Both the position numbers and the translations under genes were made by a program. The notes beneath the pieces are model-generated. The model made no database searches, was not told where the DNA came from, and saw only the letters and a program-made list of their open reading frames with translations. Of a DNA stretch of 64,000 nt, positions 8,437 to 15,299 are shown in pieces. Positions within the stretch are counted from its first letter, which is position 1. Every line of letters starts with the position of its first letter. This DNA comes from Franzmannia qiaohouensis (GTDB lineage: Bacteria; Pseudomonadota; Gammaproteobacteria; Pseudomonadales; Halomonadaceae). Location: the NCBI RefSeq assembly GCF_031451695.1, contig NZ_JARWAM010000011.1:1-64000 (forward strand), read 5' to 3'.

Positions 8437-9809
8437 GCACGCTTAGGTTGATGGCGTTGGTGATGCTGAGCGTGCTGTTCAGCCTGAGTGCACTGGCGCA
8501 GGGCGATCCCGAGACGCTGAGCAGTCTACGTGCCGAACGCGAGGCGGCCGAGGCGCGTGATCGGGCGCGCCTGAGTGAACTGCTCGATGATCGCCAAGCC
8601 CTCGAGGCGGCGCTGGAGCAGAGTCGTGAGGCGCATCGCGCGGCCCAGGAACGCCATGCGGCGCTGAGCGAACAGCGCGAAATCCAGGCCCAGCAGCGTG
8701 CCGAGCTCGAGGCGCGGCAGCAGGAGCAGGGCAGTGATCTGGCCGCGATCCTCGACCTGGTGTCGCGTCATACCGGCGAATTGCGCGACGCTCTCAGCGA
8801 CAGCTGGGTGGCCCTCGGTGAGGGGCGGTTGCCGGAGCGGCTGGAGGATGCCGCCGTGCTCGAACTGGGGCACCTGGAAGCCTTCGCCGACCGGCTGCTG
8901 GGGCTGACGCAAGAGACCGGGCGTGTGGTGCAGTTCGAGGCGCCGGTGGCCGGTGCGGACGGCGAGATAGTACCGCACAGTGTGGTGCGTCTGGGCGACT
9001 TTGCGGCCTTTACCGATGATGCGCTGCTGCGCCGCGGCGTGGGGGATGCCGGTCTGGCGGTGGTCGAGCGCACGCCGCGCTCGGTGGCCAGGGGGCTGGC
9101 CGAATTTCATGCCGGCGAGCGGCGTGACGTCGCGCTGGATCCGACCCATGGCGAGGTGATCGCGGCACTGGCCCAGCGCCCCACGCTGATGGAACGCTTC
9201 CATCAGGGCGGTGTGGTGGGCTACGTGGTGGTCGCCCTGGGAGCCTTCGGCTTGCTGGTGGGCTTGCTGCAGTACGGCTACCTGCTGCGCGTCACCCTGA
9301 CCATGCGCCGTCAGCTTGCCCAGCTCGCGGAGCTGCGTAGTGACAACCCGCTGGGCAGGGTGCTGCAGCGCTTTCGTGAGCTGCAGGCCAACCAGGTGCC
9401 CGAGGCGCTGGAAGCGCGGCTCGACGAAGCGGTGCTGGCCGAGCTGCCGAGACTCGAGCGCGGCCAGCCTCTGGTCAAGCTGCTGGCGGCCATCGCACCG
9501 CTGCTGGGCTTGCTGGGCACGGTGACCGGCATGATCGTGACCTTCCAGGCGATCACCGTCTACGGTACCGGCGATCCGCAGTTGATGGCCGGTGGCATCA
9601 GCCAGGCGCTGGTGACCACCGTGCTGGGCCTGGTGACCGCCGTGCCGCTGCTGTTCATGCACACCGCCCTGGCCGGCCGCAGCCGACACCTGACCGGTGT
9701 CGTCGAAGGCCAGGCCAGTGCGGCGCTGGCCCGATACCTCGAAGCGGGCTCGTTGAATGCTGCACCGACATCCCAGGAGCACAGGTCGCATGATTCCGCG
9801 TTGGCTTGA
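8433..9809 (+). CDS. Long MotA/TolQ/ExbB-family protein with periplasmic coiled coil (TtpC-like)
   Basis: The 458-residue protein begins with a signal-like segment (residues 1-22) and a coiled coil (about 30-105). A membrane helix (GYVVVALGAFGLLVGLLQYGYLL, about 257-280) precedes a C-terminal MotA/TolQ/ExbB channel domain with LVKLLAAIAPLLGLLGTVTGMI and ISQALVTTVLGLVTAVPLLF. This architecture matches TtpC, an extra component of Vibrio TonB2 complexes. It is followed by a standard-size ExbB, so the operon encodes two ExbB-like subunits. The start overlaps the DUF3450 stop, and the end overlaps the next gene by 20 bases. Confidence 0.85.
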   Translation: MSTLRLMALVMLSVLFSLSALAQGDPETLSSLRAEREAAEARDRARLSELLDDRQALEAALEQSREAHRAAQERHAALSEQREIQAQQRAELEARQQEQGSDLAAILDLVSRHTGELRDALSDSWVALGEGRLPERLEDAAVLELGHLEAFADRLLGLTQETGRVVQFEAPVAGADGEIVPHSVVRLGDFAAFTDDALLRRGVGDAGLAVVERTPRSVARGLAEFHAGERRDVALDPTHGEVIAALAQRPTLMERFHQGGVVGYVVVALGAFGLLVGLLQYGYLLRVTLTMRRQLAQLAELRSDNPLGRVLQRFRELQANQVPEALEARLDEAVLAELPRLERGQPLVKLLAAIAPLLGLLGTVTGMIVTFQAITVYGTGDPQLMAGGISQALVTTVLGLVTAVPLLFMHTALAGRSRHLTGVVEGQASAALARYLEAGSLNAAPTSQEHRSHDSALA

Positions 9810-10326
9810 GCCGCTGGAGCGACTGGTCGAGTCGGGCGGTGAGGTGCTGGTGGTCATCGCCGTCGTGGCCATGCTGCTGTTCACCTTGTCGCTGGAGCGC
9901 TGGTGGTACTTTCGCGTGACCTACCGCCACCATCGTCGGCAGCTGATCGAGCGCTGGACGCAGCGCAGCGACCATCTTAGCTGGAGCGCCCGCACGCTAC
10001 GTGAGACCTGGACGCGCGAGTTGATCGCACGGCTACGCCGTCCGCTGCCTTGGCTCAAGCTGCTGGTCGCCCTGTGCCCTCTGCTGGGGCTGCTGGGCAC
10101 CGTGACTGGCATGATCGCGGTATTCGATAGCCTGGCCCTCAGCGGCAGCGGCCAGGCACGCTCGATGGCGGACGGCGTGGCGCGCGCCACGTTGCCGACC
10201 TTGACCGGCATGGCGGTGGCGGTGGTCGGGCTGCTTTTCACCAGTCGTTTGGAACACATTATCCGGCGCGAGGACCAGCGGCTGCATGATCGCTTGGCGC
10301 GGGCCGTGGAGGAATCCCATGCGTAG
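9790..10326 (+). CDS. exbB: ExbB-type proton-channel subunit
   Basis: The 178-residue protein has a first membrane helix at about 18-36 (VLVVIAVVAMLLFTLSLE). The conserved pair of helices follows with LKLLVALCPLLGLLGTVTGMIAVF and ARATLPTLTGMAVAVVGLLF. ExbB and ExbD use the proton gradient to energise TonB. The frame is open to 9757, but the ATG at 9790 has AGGAG (9776-9780) nine bases upstream and gives the usual short ExbB2 N-terminus. It overlaps both neighbours, as expected for a tightly coupled operon. Confidence 0.9.
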   Translation: MIPRWLEPLERLVESGGEVLVVIAVVAMLLFTLSLERWWYFRVTYRHHRRQLIERWTQRSDHLSWSARTLRETWTRELIARLRRPLPWLKLLVALCPLLGLLGTVTGMIAVFDSLALSGSGQARSMADGVARATLPTLTGMAVAVVGLLFTSRLEHIIRREDQRLHDRLARAVEESHA

Positions 10327-10726
10327 GCGCCGAATGACGGCCGACAGCGGCGAGGCCAGTGAAGTCAACCTGACGCCGATGCTCGATGTGGTCTTCATCA
10401 TGCTGATCTTCTTCATCGTGACCACCAGTTTCATTCGCGAGAGCGGCGTGGAGATCGAGCGCCCGGAGTCGAGTTCGGCAACGCCCCAGCCGGAGGCGCA
10501 GGTGATGGTCGCCATCACCGCGGAGGGGGCAGTGTGGGTGGATGGCCAGGCCATCGATCTGCATCGCGTCGGCGACGCAGTGGCCGACCTGGTCAGCGAT
10601 GATGGCAGCGTGGTGATCCAGGCGGATCGGCAAGCGGCCACCGGTATCCTGATTGAAGTCATGGACAGTATCCGCACTGCCGGTGTCGAGCAGGTGGCGG
10701 TGGCGGCCAGCCGGAGCGGGTCATGA
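10319..10726 (+). CDS. exbD: ExbD-type proton-channel subunit
   Basis: The 135-residue protein has a short basic cytoplasmic N-terminus. One membrane helix follows, containing the essential aspartate (NLTPMLDVVFIMLIFF, Asp23), and then a periplasmic domain. The motif is diagnostic of ExbD/TolR; the TonB gene next door favours ExbD. The ATG at 10319 is preceded by GGAGG and overlaps the exbB stop. The C-terminus overlaps tonB by ATGA. Confidence 0.93.
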   Translation: MRRRRMTADSGEASEVNLTPMLDVVFIMLIFFIVTTSFIRESGVEIERPESSSATPQPEAQVMVAITAEGAVWVDGQAIDLHRVGDAVADLVSDDGSVVIQADRQAATGILIEVMDSIRTAGVEQVAVAASRSGS

Positions 10727-11484
10727 CGCGAGTGCCTGTATCGGCGCTTGGCGGCATCGCGCTGGCATTGGCGCTGTTCTGGCTGCTGGCGCTCCTGGTG
10801 GCTCCCCCCGAGGCCGAGGTCGAAATGCTCGACACTACGCTGGCCATGACCATGGTGGAGGCCCCCGAGGTGGCCCAGGAGGAGGCGGCCGAGCCAGCGG
10901 CGCAGGCGCCACCTCCGCCGCCGCCTGCCGCGGTACCGCCACCGGCCCCCGAGCTGGCGCCTCTGGAGAGCCCCATCGCGCTGCCGGATCCAGAGCCGCT
11001 GCCGGAGGACGACGTGCCGCTCGAGTTGGATGAGACGCTGCCGGAGATGAGCGAGGTAACGCCCGAGCCGCCTCCACCCGAGCCCGAGCCGGAAGCACAG
11101 CCGCAGCCCGAGCCGGAAGCTCAGCCCGAGCCGTCTCCCGTCGCCGAGTCGACCGAGGTGGCCCCCGACTCAGCCGCGACCCGCCAGAGCGATGTCCAGG
11201 CGGACAGTCAGACGCCGGTGGACGTCGGCCAGCTGTCGCCGACCAGCCGGGTGCCGCCTGAATACCCTGCGCGGGCACAGCGGCGAGGGTTGGAGGGCTT
11301 CGTCGAGCTGCGCTTCGTGATCCGCCCGGATGGCAGCGTGGATCCCTCCTCCGTCCAGGTCACCAGCGCGCAGCCGCGCAACGTCTTCGACCGCGCTGCG
11401 ATAGAGGCGGTGCAGCGCTGGCAGTTCGAGCCGGCCGGGGGGCTGCGGCGGGCCCAGCAACGTCTCGAATTTCAGTTGAGGTGA
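10723..11484 (+). CDS. tonB: TonB energy-transducing protein
   Basis: The 253-residue protein has an N-terminal membrane anchor (about 8-27) and a periplasmic spacer very rich in Pro, Glu and Ala (about 48-155, with PPPPPPA and repeated PEPE). The C-terminal TonB domain starts near PPEYPARAQRRGLEG and ends with AIEAVQRWQFEPA...LEFQL. It reaches across the periplasm to the TonB box of receptors such as the one at the start of the window. It belongs to the ExbB-ExbD operon behind the Fur box. Confidence 0.93.
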   Translation: MTRVPVSALGGIALALALFWLLALLVAPPEAEVEMLDTTLAMTMVEAPEVAQEEAAEPAAQAPPPPPPAAVPPPAPELAPLESPIALPDPEPLPEDDVPLELDETLPEMSEVTPEPPPPEPEPEAQPQPEPEAQPEPSPVAESTEVAPDSAATRQSDVQADSQTPVDVGQLSPTSRVPPEYPARAQRRGLEGFVELRFVIRPDGSVDPSSVQVTSAQPRNVFDRAAIEAVQRWQFEPAGGLRRAQQRLEFQLR

Positions 11485-11487
11485 GCG

Positions 11488-12603
11488 ATGCGCCTTAAAC
11501 ATCACTTGGCGGGTCTCGTCTGGGTCTGGCTGGTCGCCACGCCGCTGACGGCGCTGGCCGAGCCGCCGCTGCCGGGGGAGTTCATTGGCGATCTCGAGCG
11601 CCTGCAGCAGCAGCTTCAGGTGGGGGCGGCCGGTGAGGTGCTGCAGCGCGCCGAGTCCCAGTCGCGGCGGCTGGCGGGCGGCAATGCCGCGGACCGCTGG
11701 GCGAGTGCGCTGTATCTCCAACTGGCTGCACACGCCGCCGCCAGGCTGGAGCGCTTTGCAGAGGCCGCCGACTATCTCGAGCAGGCCAGAAGCAGCGGCG
11801 AGGCGTCATCGAGCCAGCGCGATCGTTGGCAGTACCAGGAGGCCGGCCTGCGGCTGTCGGCCGGCCAGCACGAGCCGGGCGCCGAGCTGCTGGCCGACTG
11901 GCTGGCGCGTCATGCGGGAGAGAGCGACGACTACTGGCGCATGGCCAGGACCCTGGCGGGGCTCGAGCGCTGGGACGAGGCCCGCGAGTGGCTGTCCCGG
12001 GCGACCGCGGAGACGGCCTCGCTGTCGCCCAACCAGCGTCGCCTGGGCGTGGCGATCTATCAGCACAGCGGCGCCGGGGATCAGGCGTTGGCGCTGCTGG
12101 GCGGTGAGCTGGACGTCGACTCGCCCGACCAGGAGTGGCGCCGCGCCGCGGCGCTGGCGCAGCAGGCCGGACTCGATCAGCAGGCAGCCGTATTCTGGGA
12201 CACCGCCTGGCGACTGGGGGTGTTCTCCGCGGATGAGGATCTGTCGACCCTGGTGCGCCTGCATATGGCGGCGGGCACGCCCGCGCGCGGCGCCGAGCAG
12301 CTGCAGGCTGCCCTCGAGGCGGGCGAGGTGGCAGACAGCCTGGCGCACCGACGCCTGTTGGCCCAGGCCTGGCAGGCAGCGCGAGACCGCCAGGCGGCAC
12401 TGGCGGCGTGGCAGGCGCTGGCCGAACACAGCGGTGCTGCCGACGACTGGCTTCGGCTGGGGCAGCTGGCCTATGCGTGGGGGCGCGAGGAGGCTGCCAG
12501 GACGGCCTGGCAGCGAGCCGCCTCGCTGGGCGCCGAACAGGCCGAGGCGTGGCTCAGCGGCCTGGATCGGTCGCTGCCCCAGACACGGCTCTCAGAGCGA
12601 TAG
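11488..12603 (+). CDS. TPR-repeat periplasmic protein of the TonB2-type operon
   Basis: The 371-residue protein has a cleavable signal peptide (WVWLVATPLTALAE) and then almost only alpha-helical repeats of TPR type, such as AARLERFAEAADYLEQA, ARTLAGLERWDEAREWLSRA and LGQLAYAWGREEAARTAWQRA. TPR proteins are common last genes of TonB2/TtpC-type operons, probably as periplasmic scaffolds. It starts four bases after tonB. The 3' end overlaps the convergent xthA by 12 bases. The precise partner is unknown. Confidence 0.78.
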   Translation: MRLKHHLAGLVWVWLVATPLTALAEPPLPGEFIGDLERLQQQLQVGAAGEVLQRAESQSRRLAGGNAADRWASALYLQLAAHAAARLERFAEAADYLEQARSSGEASSSQRDRWQYQEAGLRLSAGQHEPGAELLADWLARHAGESDDYWRMARTLAGLERWDEAREWLSRATAETASLSPNQRRLGVAIYQHSGAGDQALALLGGELDVDSPDQEWRRAAALAQQAGLDQQAAVFWDTAWRLGVFSADEDLSTLVRLHMAAGTPARGAEQLQAALEAGEVADSLAHRRLLAQAWQAARDRQAALAAWQALAEHSGAADDWLRLGQLAYAWGREEAARTAWQRAASLGAEQAEAWLSGLDRSLPQTRLSER

Positions 12604-13407
12604 CTCGGTCCACACCGGAGCGTGATCCGAGGGTTTCTGCATGCCGCGCAGGTCGTAGTCGATACCGGCGTCGGCCACGCGTTCGGCCAGCGGCGCAGTG
12701 ACCAGGATATGGTCGATACGCAGGCCGCGCTTGGGCTCGCGTTCGAAGCCCCGCGAGCGGTAGTCGAACCAGCTGAAACGGTCATCGACCTCGGGGTAGC
12801 GCAGCCGGTAGCTGTCGCTCAGGCCCCAGCCTTTGACCCGCCCCAGCCACTCGCGCTCGATGGGCTGAAAACTGGTCTTGCCCTCACGCAGCCAGCGCCT
12901 GCGGTTGTCCTCGCCGATGCCGATGTCGATATCCTGCGGCGAGATATTGAAGTCGCCCATTACCGCCAGGCGCTGCTGGGGGTGGCAATCCTCCTCCAGC
13001 AGCCGCGACAGCTGGGCATAGAAGCGCTGCTTGTGCGGGAACTTGGTGGGGTGCTCGACGTTCTCGCCCTGGGGAAAGTAGCCGTTCCATACCGTCAGCG
13101 GCTCACCGTCTGCGATGGCCAGACGCACGCCGATCATGCGCCGCTGGGCGTCCTCGCCATCATCGGGAAAACCGTAATGCACCGCCTCGGGCTCGTCGCG
13201 GCACAGCATGGCCACGCCGTAGTGGCCCTTCTGGCCGTGAAAATAGACCCGGTAGCCCAGCGCCTCCACCGCCTCACGGGGAAACTCGCTATCCTGTACC
13301 TTGGTTTCCTGCAGGCCGATCAGCGCCGGGCGGTGCGCCTCGATCAGCGCTTCGAGCTGATGCAGCCGGGCACGAATGCCGTTGATATTGAACGAGACCA
13401 GGCGCAT
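12592..13407 (-). CDS. xthA: Exodeoxyribonuclease III / AP endonuclease
   Basis: The 271-residue protein is an EEP-family nuclease with all landmarks: SFNINGIRAR at the N-terminus, LQETKVQ (metal-binding Glu), NGYFPQGEN, GDFNISPQDIDIG (catalytic Asp and Asn), IDHILVT and SDHAPV (catalytic His). It incises DNA at abasic sites and degrades 3' ends during base-excision repair. The frame continues upstream without a stop, but the family N-terminus MRLVSFNINGIRARL fixes the start at 13407. The start overlaps the stop of the small gene upstream (ATGA), so the two are coupled. Confidence 0.93.
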   Translation of the reverse strand: MRLVSFNINGIRARLHQLEALIEAHRPALIGLQETKVQDSEFPREAVEALGYRVYFHGQKGHYGVAMLCRDEPEAVHYGFPDDGEDAQRRMIGVRLAIADGEPLTVWNGYFPQGENVEHPTKFPHKQRFYAQLSRLLEEDCHPQQRLAVMGDFNISPQDIDIGIGEDNRRRWLREGKTSFQPIEREWLGRVKGWGLSDSYRLRYPEVDDRFSWFDYRSRGFEREPKRGLRIDHILVTAPLAERVADAGIDYDLRGMQKPSDHAPVWTELSL

Positions 13408-13643
13408 CAGTCGTCGCTCTCCGGGGCGCGCTCGGGATGCACCTGGATGCTCGGTGCCTGCTGCTGGCGCGCCAGCTTGCGAACCGCCTGCAGTTTGCGC
13501 TGCTGGCGCTTCTTCTCGGTGAAACGGCGCGACGAGGTGACCTGGTCGGGATTCTCGTGACGCCATTTCTTGAAATCCTTGCGCTTGCCGGTGCGCAGCG
13601 TCACCTTGTCGGCCAGCGAACGGGTCTTCTTCCTGCGTGTCAT
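13407..13643 (-). CDS. Small, highly basic protein of unknown function upstream of xthA
   Basis: The product has 78 residues with very many Lys and Arg in the first 60 (TRRKKTRSLADKV, GKRKDFKKWRHEN, EKKRQQRKLQ). It has no membrane segment or signal peptide. The composition suggests nucleic-acid or ribosome binding, but I do not recognise the family. The ATG at 13641-13643 follows an AGGAGGT-like ribosome site (minus strand, 13650-13656). The stop overlaps the xthA start, making a two-gene operon whose partner is a DNA-repair nuclease. Confidence 0.7.
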   Translation of the reverse strand: MTRRKKTRSLADKVTLRTGKRKDFKKWRHENPDQVTSSRRFTEKKRQQRKLQAVRKLARQQQAPSIQVHPERAPESDD

Positions 13644-13729
13644 GACGCCTGACCTCCTGTTGCGTGTAGTGCCATTCTAACAGGCGCGACGGGTACCACA
13701 CAGCCGGGGGCGCCCTCGTCGTCAATGGC

Positions 13730-13738
13730 TGCTACAAT
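13730..13738 (+). promoter_or_regulatory. Extended -10 promoter of rhlB
   Basis: TGC-TACAAT is a TGn extended -10 element with five of six matches to TATAAT, 75 bases before the rhlB start. No good -35 is visible, which fits an extended -10 promoter. Confidence 0.5.
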
Positions 13739-13812
13739 AGGCCGCCTGAAAACGTCCAGGCAGGTTTGGACTGGCATTACATCCACTCATATTACGGACA
13801 GAATCACAGCCT

Positions 13813-15087
13813 ATGAGCGAGTCGGAAAAGACCACCGCACCGGCCCAGAACCGCAAGCCCAAGCGTCGTCGCCGCAAGCCGCGCAAGTCGCAATCCAACT
13901 GGGATCTGCGTCAGTTCCAGGTCCCGCCGGTGGCGGGCAAGTGGCGCTTCCACGACTTCGATCTGCCGCTGCCGTTGATGCGTGCGATCCATGCCCAGGG
14001 CTTCGAGTACTGCACGCCGATCCAGGCCGAGGCGCTGGCCCAGACCCTGCTCGGCGGCGACATCGTCGGCAAGGCCCAGACCGGTACCGGCAAGACCGCG
14101 GCGTTTCTGATGTCGATGCTGGCCTACTTCCTCGAGGAGGAGGCGCCCAACGCCCAGAAGCCCGGCGCACCGCGCGCATTGATCATCGCGCCGACGCGCG
14201 AGCTGGCGCTGCAGATCGAGAAGGATGCCAAGGCGCTGGCGCGCTTCACCCAGCTCAACGTGGCAAGCGTGGTCGGCGGCATGGACTACCAGAAGCAACG
14301 CGACAGCCTGGGCAAAAACCTGGATATCCTGGTGGCGACACCGGGGCGGCTGCTCGATTTTCACGAGAAGCGCGACGTCGACCTGACCCAGGTCGAGGTG
14401 CTGGTGCTCGACGAAGCGGATCGCATGCTGTCGATGGGCTTCATCCCCGACGTCAAGCGCATCATTCGGCATACGCCCAAGAAGGAGGAGCGCCAGACCT
14501 TCCTGTTCTCGGCGACCTTCACCGAGGACATCCTCAACCTGGCCAGCCAGTGGACCGAGAATCCGGCCCACGTCGAGATCGAAGTCACGGTGGAGAACGC
14601 CGCCGACATCGACCAGCGCGTTTATATGGTCGGCGACGACGACAAGCAGCGTCTGCTGATCAACCTGCTCAAGCAGGAGAGCTTCGAGCGGGTGATGGTG
14701 TTCGGCAATCGCCGCGACCTGGTGCGCAAGCTTGACGAGCTGCTCCGCAAGGCGGATATCAATGTGGCGATGCTCTCCGGCGATGTGCCCCAGGTGCAGC
14801 GCATCAAGACCCTCGAGCAGTTCCGCGAGGGCGAGGTGCAGGTGCTGGTGGCCACCGACGTGGCAGGGCGCGGCATCCATATCGATGACGTCAGCCACGT
14901 GATCAACTACACCCTGCCGGAGGACCCGGAAGACTACGTGCACCGTATCGGCCGCACCGGTCGCGCCGGTGCCAAGGGTGTGTCGATCAGCTTCGTCGGC
15001 GAAGAAGACGCCTTCTCATTGCCCGAGATCGAGCGCTATATCAACGACAAGCTACCCTGTGAGCACCCCCCCGAAGGGTTGCTGTAA
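13813..15087 (+). CDS. rhlB: ATP-dependent RNA helicase of the DEAD-box RhlB family
   Basis: The 424-residue helicase starts with a very basic tail (KPKRRRRKPRKSQ), followed by the two RecA-like domains. Visible motifs are CTPIQAEAL (Q motif), AQTGTGKT (I), PTREL (Ia), ATPGRL (Ib), DEAD (II), FSATF (III), DVAGRGIHIDDV (V) and HRIGRTGRAG (VI). RhlB unwinds structured RNA and works in RNA decay with RNase E and PNPase. Position and tail match pseudomonad and halomonad RhlB rather than SrmB or DeaD, though the subfamily call is by resemblance. Confidence 0.85.
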   Translation: MSESEKTTAPAQNRKPKRRRRKPRKSQSNWDLRQFQVPPVAGKWRFHDFDLPLPLMRAIHAQGFEYCTPIQAEALAQTLLGGDIVGKAQTGTGKTAAFLMSMLAYFLEEEAPNAQKPGAPRALIIAPTRELALQIEKDAKALARFTQLNVASVVGGMDYQKQRDSLGKNLDILVATPGRLLDFHEKRDVDLTQVEVLVLDEADRMLSMGFIPDVKRIIRHTPKKEERQTFLFSATFTEDILNLASQWTENPAHVEIEVTVENAADIDQRVYMVGDDDKQRLLINLLKQESFERVMVFGNRRDLVRKLDELLRKADINVAMLSGDVPQVQRIKTLEQFREGEVQVLVATDVAGRGIHIDDVSHVINYTLPEDPEDYVHRIGRTGRAGAKGVSISFVGEEDAFSLPEIERYINDKLPCEHPPEGLL

Positions 15088-15132
15088 CGCCCAACAACTG
15101 CTGTACAGGGAATGCCTGGCGGTGGTGGCTTC

Positions 15133-15235
15133 GGAGCCGTCGACAGGTTTACGAGGAGGCGCTGTGAACCCTTCCATGGGCGCTACTTTTGCCATCCATG
15201 GCAAAAGACCTCCTCTCCAACCTGTCCCCGGCTCC
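15133..15235 (+). repeat. Palindromic intergenic repeat, copy 1
   Basis: The 103-base element lies between rhlB and dinG. Its outer arms (15133-15149 and 15219-15235) are complementary at 15 of 17 positions, with the inner part reading GACAGGTT/AACCTGTC. A second pair GAGGAGG/CCTCCTC lies inside, and a central hairpin pairs CTTTTGCCA with TGGCAAAAG. About 40 of the first 47 bases recur in the longer copy at 62933-63117, so it is a dispersed family rather than a simple terminator. It encodes no plausible protein. Confidence 0.75.
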
Positions 15236-15299
15236 CCTGCGATGGGCGGGGGACGATACGCTCAAGCCATTCCCCTCAAGTTCTCTAGAGAGTGAGGCC

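Noticed and set aside
15189..15299. N-terminal extension of DinG from an earlier ATG
   Set aside because: The extension is encoded by the palindromic repeat, has no DinG similarity, and the ATG at 15300 with AGTGAGG gives the normal length.
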